A stretch of 49,900 nucleotides of DNA from Enterococcus sp. BWR-S5 (GTDB lineage Bacteria; Bacillota; Bacilli; Lactobacillales; Enterococcaceae), in the NCBI RefSeq assembly GCF_016745255.1, contig NZ_JADOEQ010000024.1:1-49900 (forward strand). Reading direction: 5' to 3'. Of the stretch, positions 23,126 to 30,187 are shown in pieces. The notes beneath the pieces are model-generated. The model saw only the letters and a list, made by a program, of their open reading frames with translations. It did no database searches and was not told the DNA's origin. Position 1 is the first letter of the stretch, and the number at the start of each line of letters is the position of its first letter. The position numbers and the translations under genes are program-made.

Positions 23126-24130
23126 ATGGATATTTATTTAAAAAAAGCAGTCATGCATATTATTGATCGAGAGACAGGGACGCCTGTATTTTCAGAGCAT
23201 GAGTTGGATTTAACAACAGAATATATTCGAATATATTTGACGAACAAAATCAATAAGCTTTCAACTGCACAGACGAAAACCGGTGTTTTAGTACAAGAGA
23301 GTGAATTTGTAGAAAAAATGTCTGGAATTGCATCAGATTTTATTCCGAAAAGCCAACAGCTGGTACAATACTGGTATGATATTTATTCAGGAAGTGAAGA
23401 TGGACCGAGTGCCGATTTACTGGTTGTTTTGTATGAAGAGGACACCATTCTTCATTTGGCTTTGCTGAAGCTGAACTATAAAGAAAACTATACACATTTT
23501 GTCGATTATGAAAATGAAGCTGTATACAATAAGCTGATTATCAATCGAGCAATCTTACCATCCAAAACGCAGAAGCCTGACGAAGGTTTGGTTGTAAATC
23601 TGGATGCCTTAAGCTATGAGCTTTTGGAAAAGCGTTATGAGTTTTCAGGGGAGAAGCTTTGGTATTTTTCAGAAAAAGTTATCCAATCTCAACCGGCACC
23701 ATCTCTTGAGGAAAATGTCAGAGAGATTAAGAAGGCCGTAAAACGGATTGGTAAAAAATTTGATGAAGATGAATTTGAGCTGATTGCTTCAGTTAAAGAA
23801 GCTGTTTATGAAAGTATTGAAGAAACTGGAACGATTGATAACCAGCAAATCGCTGAACAGGTGTTTAAAGAGAATATTTCTGCTCGGATGGCCTATCAGG
23901 AAGAGGTCAATGAGTCGAAGTTTGTAGATAAGACACCGCCAGTTCGGGAAGCGAGAGAAATTTCAGAGAAGAAATTTGGAAAGCAAAAGCTGAAAATGGA
24001 TAACGGTATCGAGCTGATTGTACCACTTGAAGTCTATAGAAACAGTGACTTCATCGAATTTGAGAATAATCCGGATGGTACTGTTTCAATTACGTTGAAG
24101 AATATTGAAAAAATCAGTAACCAGCTATAA
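23126..24130 (+). CDS. nucleoid-associated protein, NA37/YejK-like
   Basis: Protein of 334 residues resembling the NA37 family (E. coli YejK). Visible features are the N-terminal IYLKKAVMHIIDRETGTPVFSEHELDL, the ADLLVVLYEEDTILHLALLKLNYKENY strand-rich block (about 95-122) and a C-terminal segment KKFGKQKLKMDNGIELIVPLE. Family members bind to the nucleoid; their molecular role is unclear. AAGGAG precedes ATG at 23126. It is divergent from ktrB and has an unusually long, apparently structured leader, which suggests regulation at the RNA level. Confidence 0.8.
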   Translation: MDIYLKKAVMHIIDRETGTPVFSEHELDLTTEYIRIYLTNKINKLSTAQTKTGVLVQESEFVEKMSGIASDFIPKSQQLVQYWYDIYSGSEDGPSADLLVVLYEEDTILHLALLKLNYKENYTHFVDYENEAVYNKLIINRAILPSKTQKPDEGLVVNLDALSYELLEKRYEFSGEKLWYFSEKVIQSQPAPSLEENVREIKKAVKRIGKKFDEDEFELIASVKEAVYESIEETGTIDNQQIAEQVFKENISARMAYQEEVNESKFVDKTPPVREAREISEKKFGKQKLKMDNGIELIVPLEVYRNSDFIEFENNPDGTVSITLKNIEKISNQL

Positions 24131-24133
24131 TAT

Positions 24134-24168
24134 AAAACAGGGTGCGGCTTTGGCTGCATCCTGTTTTT
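24134..24168. terminator. bidirectional terminator
   Basis: AAAACAGGGTGC (24134-24145) pairs with GCATCCTGTTTT (24156-24167), one wobble, flanked by A and T. It separates the convergent NA37-like and YxeA genes. Confidence 0.85.
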
Positions 24169-24175
24169 ATAGAGT

Positions 24176-24547
24176 TTATTCATTTGTCGAAGCTGCGTTG
24201 ATTTTCTCAAGTGCTTTGTCTGGGACTTCGTTTTGTTTTACTTCTTCCCAGCTGATGATTCCTTTTCGTTCATTCACTTTCAATTTAAGAAAAGCACCAA
24301 TTCGTAAAGGCTTATCTCTGGATTCGTTCATTTTTTGCGTTGTTTCTTTGCCATCTTTATCAAAAGCTACTTGGGTATAGTGATAGACTGTAAAGCTTTG
24401 TCCTTTGGAATCAGTCTCCTGTGAAACATCTCCTGTTGCAGTAATCTCTGTATAGTAGTCGTTTCCACCATAGTAGTAATCATAGGCATACCAAGCACCG
24501 CCTGATAATAGAAGAAATCCGACAAGTAATGCAATCATTTTTTTCAT
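24176..24547 (-). CDS. YxeA family (DUF1093) protein
   Basis: Exported or membrane-anchored protein of 123 residues. It starts with MKKMIALLVGFLLLSGGAWYAY, an uncleaved or type I signal sequence without a lipobox Cys. The YxeA core follows: DYYTEITATGD, YHYTQVAFDKDGKE and LRIGAFLKLKVNERKGIISWEEV. The family is common in Gram-positive bacteria and has an OB-like fold of unknown function. A frame extension upstream to 24682 is rejected because GAGGTGAGG is well placed before ATG 24547. Confidence 0.85.
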   Translation of the reverse strand: MKKMIALLVGFLLLSGGAWYAYDYYYGGNDYYTEITATGDVSQETDSKGQSFTVYHYTQVAFDKDGKETTQKMNESRDKPLRIGAFLKLKVNERKGIISWEEVKQNEVPDKALEKINAASTNE

Positions 24548-24667
24548 TATCCTCACCTCATCGCCTATTATCGCTACTTTTTCTTTTTTTCGCCATCGAA
24601 ATGCCTTTCTAAAGAGTGACAATTTTGTTAGTCTGTAACTAATGGAATAGAGAGGAAGTGAGCCGGA

Positions 24668-24988
24668 TTGAAATGGATTCAAGTAACGATTGATCGCCCG
24701 ATTGGCTATAAAGATAGCTATGGAAATATCTATCCAATCAATTATGGATATGTTCCTGGTGTCATGGGGGGAGATGGCGAAGAGCAGGACGTCTATATTT
24801 TGGGCGTGACTAAGCCGCTAGAAGTATTCGAAGGAGAGCTGATAGCAGTCATTCATCGAGCAGATGATGTGGAAGAGAAGTGGGTAGCTGTACCGAAACA
24901 TCTTCGTTTTTCTGTCGCCCAGATAGAAGAGGCTGTTCGTTTTATTGAACAGTATTTTGACTCATCTATTGAGTTATTAGAGGATTGA
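24668..24988 (+). CDS. inorganic-pyrophosphatase-like protein, short
   Basis: Protein of 106 residues resembling the core of family I soluble pyrophosphatases: VTIDRPIGYKDSYGNIYPINYGYVPG (6-31) then GGDGEEQDVYILGVTKPLEVFEGELIAVIHRADDVEEKWVAV. The metal-binding DxDPxD signature appears as DGEEQD, with Asp replaced by Glu and Pro lost, and the protein is far shorter than the 165-180 residues of active enzymes. It may be a divergent phosphatase or a binding protein. TTG at 24668 follows AGGAAG; no better start is available. Divergent from YxeA. Confidence 0.75.
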   Translation: MKWIQVTIDRPIGYKDSYGNIYPINYGYVPGVMGGDGEEQDVYILGVTKPLEVFEGELIAVIHRADDVEEKWVAVPKHLRFSVAQIEEAVRFIEQYFDSSIELLED

Positions 24989-25087
24989 ATAAGACAAAAA
25001 CTTATTTTTGGCTAAAGATAGAGGCTGAAAAATCCATTTTTTACAATCTCATGGTAAAATAAGGTCAAAGATAGGAGGAATGTGATT

Positions 25088-25792
25088 ATGCTACCATTAT
25101 ACGGATTTTTAGATCCGACATATCTGCTGGTTATCATTGGGCTGGTTATTTCCATGGCGGCATCAGCCTACGTCAACAGCACCTTTAAAAAATATGATCA
25201 GGTGAAAAGTAGAAACAGTGTTACCGGTACACAGGCTGCTCAATTTATTCTTCGTTCTGAGGATATTCGAGATGTAGGGGTTCAGCCAATTTCCGGTCAT
25301 TTAACAGATAACTATAATTCTGGAAACAAGACTCTGAGCTTGTCTGAGGCTACTGCGCGTTCAACGTCTGTTGCAGCAATTGGTGTGGCAGCCCATGAGT
25401 GTGGTCATGCTGTTCAGGACCACAAAAGTTATATCCCTTTAAAGCTCAGAGCAGCAATCGTTCCAGTTGCCAATTTTGGTTCGATGCTTTCTTTTCCAAT
25501 GATTATGATTGGCGTATTGCTGAGCTGGAATCAAACCTTGATTAACATTGGTATTTTAGCTTTTTCACTGGCATTATTATTTCAACTGGTTACTTTGCCG
25601 GTGGAATTTAATGCATCAAGAAGAGCCTTGAAAATATTAGGTGAAGGCGATTTATTGACAGCAGAAGAACTGCCGATGGCTAGGAAAGTATTATTTGCTG
25701 CTGCGTTGACTTATGTGGCTGCAGCATTGTCCACATTTCTTCAGTTGCTTCGTCTGATTCTTCTTTTTGGCGGTAACAACAGAAGAGATTAG
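25088..25792 (+). CDS. YugP-type membrane zinc metallopeptidase
   Basis: Protein of 234 residues. The zinc-binding HECGH motif is at 103-107 in VAAHECGHAVQDH. A first helix spans about 11-28, and two or three more hydrophobic segments lie at about 125-175 and 205-230. LPVEFNASRRAL is another family hallmark. The peptidase is predicted to lie in the cytoplasmic membrane; substrates are unknown. ATG at 25088 is nine bases after AGGAGG; a GTG at 25082 is too close. Confidence 0.92.
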   Translation: MLPLYGFLDPTYLLVIIGLVISMAASAYVNSTFKKYDQVKSRNSVTGTQAAQFILRSEDIRDVGVQPISGHLTDNYNSGNKTLSLSEATARSTSVAAIGVAAHECGHAVQDHKSYIPLKLRAAIVPVANFGSMLSFPMIMIGVLLSWNQTLINIGILAFSLALLFQLVTLPVEFNASRRALKILGEGDLLTAEELPMARKVLFAAALTYVAAALSTFLQLLRLILLFGGNNRRD

Positions 25793-25872
25793 TGTTTTTC
25801 AGTTGAATCATTGGGTTGTCTCAAACCTTTGTGATATGATAATAATAACTAAATAGTAGGGAGTGGCGTAGG

Positions 25873-26208
25873 ATGAAAACATCGACAAAAATTACAGTTG
25901 GATTGAGTATTGCTGCAGTTGCAGGAGTAGTGGTCGCGGTAACTGCTTCAGAAAAAATAGTTAAGAAGATTTCACATGTATCAAATCGCTGCAAAGCGAA
26001 AAAAATCGTCCATGACAAATTTGGCGGCAACGATAAAATTATGGAGGTCGTTGATCATCTATCTGATAATGAGCTGGATTCAGTTTTAAACTTATTGGAT
26101 AAAGTCAAAGAGGGACGTGAAAAAGCTACGGATTATAGTGATAAAGTAAAGGATAACGCAGATAGCGTAAAAGAACGTTTTTTGAGCTTTATTGAAGAAT
26201 TAGTGTAA
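25873..26208 (+). CDS. small membrane-anchored helical protein
   Basis: Protein of 111 residues. An N-terminal hydrophobic segment ITVGLSIAAVAGVVVAVTAS (about 7-26) is followed by a Lys-rich, amphipathic helical part with KVKEGREKATDYSDKVKDNADSVKERF, similar in style to YtxH-like or stress-related small proteins. No catalytic motif is seen. GGGAG precedes ATG. A possible promoter is TTGGGT (25811) with TATGAT (25835-25840). Function unknown. Confidence 0.7.
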   Translation: MKTSTKITVGLSIAAVAGVVVAVTASEKIVKKISHVSNRCKAKKIVHDKFGGNDKIMEVVDHLSDNELDSVLNLLDKVKEGREKATDYSDKVKDNADSVKERFLSFIEELV

Positions 26209-26275
26209 ATGTAAGAGGCTGAGACAGAAGCTAATCGTTTTTGTCTCACTGCTTATTCGGAATTAGCTACATCAA

Positions 26276-26310
26276 AAGTCTGGGACAGGATAAGAAGTCT
26301 CAGGCTTTTT
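26276..26310 (+). terminator. terminator before tadA
   Basis: AAGTCTGGGAC (26276-26286) pairs with GTCTCAGGCTT (26297-26307), with wobbles, then five T. A smaller GAGACAGAA/TTTTGTCTC hairpin (26221-26247) lies just upstream. Confidence 0.7.
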
Positions 26311-26431
26311 GATTGCGCAAAGTGGGTTCAACGCTTCGACTTCCAATAGTTTATTTATCAGAACAATAGACAGTGTTTTATGCAATCAGTATAATAAAAG
26401 GAATCAAAGTAATTTTTCGGAGGAAGAGAAG

Positions 26432-26944
26432 ATGAAGGAGCCAATTTCCTGTTTGACGTTGGAGGAGAAAGAAAAGTATATGCGAGAAGCGATTCTTTTG
26501 GCTGAGAAGGCAGAAGCGATCGAGGAAGTGCCTATTGGGGCGGTTGTCGTATTGGATGGAGAAATTATTGGTCGAGGCTACAATCTTCGTGAACACACTC
26601 AGCAGGCGGCATCACATGCTGAAATGTTTGCAATTGAGGAGGCCTGTAAACGAATGGGGAGCTGGCGATTGGAAGGTGCTCAGCTGTTTGTGACGCTTGA
26701 ACCATGTCCAATGTGCAGCGGTGCGTTGCTGCTTTCAAGAGTGGATGAAATATACTATGGTGCACCTGATCCTAAAGGTGGGACTGCTGGAACCTTGATG
26801 AATCTATTAGATGATGAGCGGTTCAACCACACAGCTTATGTGGAGAGCGGTGTTCTTGGTGATATTTGTGGGCAGATGCTGACGAATTTTTTCAGAGGAC
26901 TACGTGAAAAAAAGAAAGAATTAAAAAAGCAAAAGAAAGACTAG
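26432..26944 (+). CDS. tadA: tRNA adenosine(34) deaminase TadA
   Basis: Protein of 170 residues of the cytidine/deoxycytidylate deaminase fold. Zinc and catalytic residues are clear: His62 and Glu64 in the HAE motif and Cys92/Cys95 in PCPMC. TadA converts A34 of tRNA-Arg(ACG) to inosine for wobble decoding and is essential in most bacteria. The frame is open to 26309, but ATG 26432 follows CGGAGGAAG. TATAAT at 26390-26395 is a likely -10. It is followed within 35 bases by the SRP RNA gene, a common gene order in Firmicutes. Confidence 0.95.
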   Translation: MKEPISCLTLEEKEKYMREAILLAEKAEAIEEVPIGAVVVLDGEIIGRGYNLREHTQQAASHAEMFAIEEACKRMGSWRLEGAQLFVTLEPCPMCSGALLLSRVDEIYYGAPDPKGGTAGTLMNLLDDERFNHTAYVESGVLGDICGQMLTNFFRGLREKKKELKKQKKD

Positions 26945-26976
26945 CCAAAAAAAATAAAATGAGGTATACTAATAAA

Positions 26977-27062
26977 TGCCGAAAGGCAGGACAATGGTGG
27001 GCCAGTGAAGCGTGTCAGATCTGGAAGGAAGCAGCACTAAGCAGGTGCCACCATGTGTCTGA
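26977..27062 (+). ncRNA. ffs: signal recognition particle RNA (small bacterial type)
   Basis: The conserved SRP core TCTGGAAGGAAGCAGCA and neighbouring GTGAAGCGTGTCAG are unmistakable. They are enclosed by ACAATGGTGG/CCACCATGTGT arms. A TGCC-GAAA-GGCA hairpin starts the transcript. A TATACT box at 26965-26970 is the probable -10. The RNA binds Ffh to target membrane proteins. The 3' end is approximate. Confidence 0.93.
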
Positions 27063-27081
27063 ATATAAGATTGATGAGACT

Positions 27082-27098
27082 GGGCTTAAGCCCTTTTT
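27082..27098 (+). terminator. terminator after SRP RNA
   Basis: GGGCTTAAGCCC self-complementary hairpin (27082-27093) followed by five T. Confidence 0.75.
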
Positions 27099-27124
27099 AT
27101 TTTGTCTAAAAATAAGTGGACAAC

Positions 27125-27160
27125 AAAAAAATCAGTTAACGTTAGTTGACTGATTTTTTC
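27125..27160 (+). terminator. second hairpin terminator
   Basis: AAAAAAATCAGTTAAC (27125-27140) pairs with GTTGACTGATTTTTT (27145-27159), one wobble, ending in T. It follows the SRP RNA terminator in tandem. Confidence 0.75.
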
Positions 27161-27273
27161 TTTACTAATTAAGCTTTTTTGTTCCTTCGATGAGAAAACG
27201 ATAGCTGGTAAGAAAAGTTATGTCTATAATTCTTCAAAGAGCTTCTTCTTTCATTTTAAACGTTAGATTTTTA

Positions 27274-27302
27274 TTGACAATCTCAGCGGGTTATTTTAAG
27301 AT
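27274..27302 (+). promoter_or_regulatory. promoter of tRNA-Leu(GAG)
   Basis: TTGACA (27274-27279), 17-base spacer, TAAGAT (27297-27302), about 45 bases before the tRNA. Confidence 0.65.
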
Positions 27303-27353
27303 TACAAGAGTATTGTACTTCTGACATCAGTTGTTTTTGAAGTATTCAACTAG

Positions 27354-27437
27354 GCGGTCATGGCGGAATGGCAGACGCGCCAGCTTGAGGGGCTGGTGGG
27401 AGGATCTCCCGTGGAAGTTCGAGTCTTCTTGGCCGCA
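27354..27437 (+). tRNA. tRNA-Leu(GAG)
   Basis: Acceptor stem GCGGTCA/TGGCCGC (one G-T pair), anticodon GAG at 27387-27389 in loop TTGAGGG, long variable arm. Single-gene unit with its own promoter and terminator. CCA is not encoded. Confidence 0.95.
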
Positions 27438-27457
27438 TCATAGTAATTCAATTTTAT

Positions 27458-27510
27458 CTGGTATTTCTTATCAATGTTTAGTTATTTGATGAGGAATACC
27501 AGTTTTTTTT
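27458..27510 (+). terminator. terminator of tRNA-Leu(GAG)
   Basis: CTGGTATTTCTTATCAA (from 27458) pairs imperfectly with TTGATGAGGAATACCAG (27486-27502), then eight T. Confidence 0.88.
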
Positions 27511-27669
27511 GTTTTTGAAATAGTGTGATGGAGTAGAAGATGTTGGTAGCAATACCTCTTTTTGAATCCAGCTATTTATTTCCTTCGTAAAAAGATACGT
27601 CGGTACAGTGTTAATGAAGCAGCAGCTGCTTTTTGAAGATTAAAATTTAAGCACGGCAAGATTTTGTTG

Positions 27670-28089
27670 CTATAAATCCATAGAGTACTTAACACTATTA
27701 TTTTTTTCAAATCCCAGACTTTCATAAAGATGATGGGCAGCATGAGCATTATCTAAGCAGGTTAAGCTTATTGATTGGTAGCCTTGTTTTCTAGCGTTGC
27801 TAATAACTTCGCGTAGAAGCACCTGCGCCACATTCTGTCTCCGGAACTCTTGCTTCACGGCAACATTGAAAAGCATCAGACATGGCTGAAAAGAAAACGT
27901 AAATAAATCAATTGCATATTGCGTGACACTTCCGATAATTTCTCCTTGGTCTTTAGCAACAAAAATGGTGTAGGCAGTGTTTTGCTCATACTTATTATAC
28001 AAATCAATATCGTTACTATGACCAAAACAGTTATCAATTAAAGCTTTGTACTGGATGATATCTGATTTTTTTAACACTTCAATTTTCAT
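27670..28089 (-). CDS. GNAT family N-acetyltransferase
   Basis: Protein of 139 residues with the GNAT fold. Acetyl-CoA binding motif A is NVAVKQEFRRQNVAQVLLREVISNA (about 75-99), with QNVA in place of the usual GxGxG/A. The C-terminal part has LTCLDNAHAAHHLYESLGFE, the usual motif B. ATG at 28089 follows AAGGAG. The substrate cannot be predicted. It lies 55 bases downstream of a second GNAT gene on the same strand, so they may be co-transcribed. Confidence 0.88.
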   Translation of the reverse strand: MKIEVLKKSDIIQYKALIDNCFGHSNDIDLYNKYEQNTAYTIFVAKDQGEIIGSVTQYAIDLFTFSFQPCLMLFNVAVKQEFRRQNVAQVLLREVISNARKQGYQSISLTCLDNAHAAHHLYESLGFEKNNSVKYSMDL

Positions 28090-28144
28090 AAGTTACTCCT
28101 TATTGTTCGTACAAATGATTATAAATGAATCTAGCAGAGGGGCT

Positions 28145-28681
28145 TCATTTCATACGCTCATAATCTTTTCGATTAATTGCAAATAAGTAATGGGGCATGT
28201 CGATTCCTTGATAGTGTTTAACAAAACGTTTTTCAGGAAGCATCCCGTTTCGAATCGCTACCTTCATTGATGAAAGGTTGGTATCCCTTATAATAGAGAC
28301 AACAGCTGGAGTGTCTGTCTGCTCGAAAGCATATTTTTTGCACAGCTCAGCAGCTTCTATTGCATAGCCTTTATGCCAATACTTCTTTTTGAGGTGGTAG
28401 CCGATTTCAAGATAATCTATACCATCGACCTGCTGCCGGGTCAAACCGCATTCACCTACAATGACATTCAACTCGGTATCCTTAATTCCCCATAAACCAT
28501 AGCCGTAGTTCTGATAGTTGTCTATATTCCAATTTAACCAGTTTTCAACCTCTTCATCTGAAAATGCATGCTCATAAGCATACATGACCTCAGCATCCTG
28601 AAGGAAATCCTTTAAATCAGAACGATGCTCTTCTGTCCAAGGGAATAACTGCAGACGCGGTGTTTCGAGTTTGAGTTCCAT
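28145..28681 (-). CDS. GNAT family N-acetyltransferase, RimJ/RimL-like
   Basis: Protein of 178 residues of the Acetyltransf_3 group. It starts with LKLETPRLQLFPWTEEH, the common ETxRLxLR start of RimJ/RimL-like enzymes, and carries LEIGYHLKKKYWHKGYAIEAAELCKKYAF (about 92-120) as acetyl-CoA motif and SSMKVAIRNGMLPEKRFVKHYQG near the end. Members acetylate ribosomal proteins, antibiotics or small amines; nothing here shows which. GGAGG precedes ATG at 28681. Confidence 0.9.
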   Translation of the reverse strand: MELKLETPRLQLFPWTEEHRSDLKDFLQDAEVMYAYEHAFSDEEVENWLNWNIDNYQNYGYGLWGIKDTELNVIVGECGLTRQQVDGIDYLEIGYHLKKKYWHKGYAIEAAELCKKYAFEQTDTPAVVSIIRDTNLSSMKVAIRNGMLPEKRFVKHYQGIDMPHYLFAINRKDYERMK

Positions 28682-28851
28682 ATTTTCGCCTCCTACATAA
28701 AATGATTCTATTTTTGCATTTTATCATAGGCGCTGAGAGACAGCAATTAGCGATATATCTGGAGGGATTGCCGATTTTGCGAGAGGCGTTCTGGAGAGGC
28801 AGGACGGTATTCTGAATAAAAAAATAATTGTTTTTTTATCTGAGTTATGGG

Positions 28852-28880
28852 TTGACAAATTTTGGCGAAAACTTTATTAT
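28852..28880 (+). promoter_or_regulatory. promoter of tRNA-Leu(CAG)
   Basis: TTGACA (28852-28857), 17-base spacer, TATTAT (28875-28880). Start of transcription is expected near 28887. Confidence 0.8.
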
Positions 28881-28887
28881 GAATAGG

Positions 28888-28902
28888 TCGACAAGTTGTC
28901 GA
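28888..28902. promoter_or_regulatory. perfect palindrome at the tRNA-Leu(CAG) start site
   Basis: TCGACAAGTTGTCGA is a 7-bp inverted repeat with one central base, right at the expected transcription start. It could be a repressor site or form a hairpin in the tRNA precursor. Confidence 0.5.
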
Positions 28903-28918
28903 TGGGCATTGCCATTTT

Positions 28919-29002
28919 GCGGTCATGGCGGAATTGGCAGACGCGCTAGCTTCAGGCGCTAGTGGTAGAAATACCGTGGAAGTTCGAGTCTTCTTGACCG
29001 CA
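28919..29002 (+). tRNA. tRNA-Leu(CAG)
   Basis: Acceptor stem GCGGTCA/TGACCGC, anticodon CAG at 28953-28955 in loop TTCAGGC, long variable arm. Very similar to tRNA-Leu(GAG) 1.5 kb upstream, suggesting duplication and anticodon change. Confidence 0.95.
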
Positions 29003-29010
29003 TTTGTTGA

Positions 29011-29038
29011 AACAGAACCCTGTTGTTCTGTTTTTTTT
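29011..29038 (+). terminator. terminator of tRNA-Leu(CAG)
   Basis: AACAGAA (29011-29017) pairs with TTCTGTT (29026-29032), followed by eight T. Confidence 0.85.
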
Positions 29039-29060
29039 ATTGCCCAATTTTATGTAAATA

Positions 29061-29092
29061 AGCCGATTTCCTATCTGGGAAATCGGCTTTTT
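29061..29092 (+). terminator. second terminator, possibly bidirectional
   Basis: AGCCGATTTCC (29061-29071) pairs with GGAAATCGGCT (29078-29088), then five T. It lies between tRNA-Leu and the convergent PH-domain gene. Confidence 0.75.
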
Positions 29093-29108
29093 ATCTTAAT
29101 AATCAGAG

Positions 29109-29552
29109 TCAGCGATTGATTCGCTCTCTATTTTGCATACTGATATTACCTAGATGCTGGTATAGAGGCAGGATATCTGTTTTTTTAGGAAATTCAAATT
29201 TATTTCGAGCATGGGTTTCATCATTTGACCGTTGATTTACATTTGTTAGATAAGTAATCACGATTTCGCTGTCATCGATACCAAATCCGGCAGTTTCCAT
29301 CTCAACATCAATGATTGAGTCCATATGAATGGACTTAAAGGAAGTCTTTCTACCTGTTGCTCCCTGCTTATCAACAAACAAAATTCTGTAGTTTGTAAAG
29401 ACTAACGCGTCACGAACCAGTTGGTAACCCATTAAAATCTCTTCGCCATCGAATAAGTACCCTTGATATTCACTTAGTAATTCTTTTGGCGTTTTTTCGG
29501 AATAATTTCCTAGTGCGCCTTGAACAATATTACCAAAACCAAATTTTGCCAT
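29109..29552 (-). CDS. bacterial PH-domain protein
   Basis: Soluble protein of 147 residues. The core matches the bacterial pleckstrin-homology fold: GEEILMGYQLVRDALVFTNYRILFVDKQGATGRKTSFKSIHMDSIIDVEME (about 37-86), ending with a long C-terminal helix. The LVFTNYRILFVDKQG run is a typical PH_1/PF08000 signature. The function is unknown. ATG at 29552 follows AGGAGTG. Monocistronic, convergent with tRNA-Leu(CAG). Confidence 0.85.
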   Translation of the reverse strand: MAKFGFGNIVQGALGNYSEKTPKELLSEYQGYLFDGEEILMGYQLVRDALVFTNYRILFVDKQGATGRKTSFKSIHMDSIIDVEMETAGFGIDDSEIVITYLTNVNQRSNDETHARNKFEFPKKTDILPLYQHLGNISMQNRERINR

Positions 29553-29727
29553 TTTTATTCTTCACTCCTATAATATAGTTAAACGAGCATACTTGAACAA
29601 ATTCTTTGTTCAAAGATACTATATCTATTAAAGCACATAGCAGAAAGAATGAGTAGAGCATTTTTCTCTCTTTTACTATATCATGGGGGATAGTTGAGTA
29701 AAAGCTACATCTAAGGAGGAAGTATAT

Positions 29728-30030
29728 ATGCCTAAAGAATGTCAGTATTGTAAAGAACTACCTTTGTTTTCCGGAACGGATCAATTGCCTGAGACGAATG
29801 TTTTAACAACTTGTCGGGCAGAAATTGCAGCGGGAAATTTGGTGTATTTGGATGGAAATTGTCCTTTGGAAGAATCCGAGGCGATTCTTCAAGCGGAAAC
29901 ACAATACACAGTCACTCATTATTTCAGATGTAAAGAGTGCGGGCAATTACTGCTGCTTGGCTTTTGTATAAGAGGAAAACCATTTTTTAAGAAAGTTGTC
30001 AAAATTGAAACAGGATTACTGCACAGCTGA
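29728..30030 (+). CDS. hypothetical zinc-ribbon-like protein
   Basis: Protein of 100 residues with two CxxC pairs, CQYCKE near residue 5 and CKECGQ near 74, plus single Cys residues, as in zinc-ribbon proteins. The middle region TQYTVTHYFRCKECGQLLLLGFCIRGKPFFKKV is beta-rich. No wider family recognised. AAGGAGGAAG is well placed before ATG at 29728. It lies ahead of alaA in the same direction, 157 bases apart, without a visible terminator between them. Confidence 0.7.
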   Translation: MPKECQYCKELPLFSGTDQLPETNVLTTCRAEIAAGNLVYLDGNCPLEESEAILQAETQYTVTHYFRCKECGQLLLLGFCIRGKPFFKKVVKIETGLLHS

Positions 30031-30187
30031 AGTGCTGTTTCGTAGGAATATTGGTAAATAAAAGAGAGAACGCCTGTTATTTTTCGCGTTTGAATAAAAA
30101 ATTTGTAAATTCTGAAAATTATCATTGCATTTTTTTCTACACTGGCGTAACTTAAAAAGTATAAATTTTGTAAATGAGGGATTCAGT

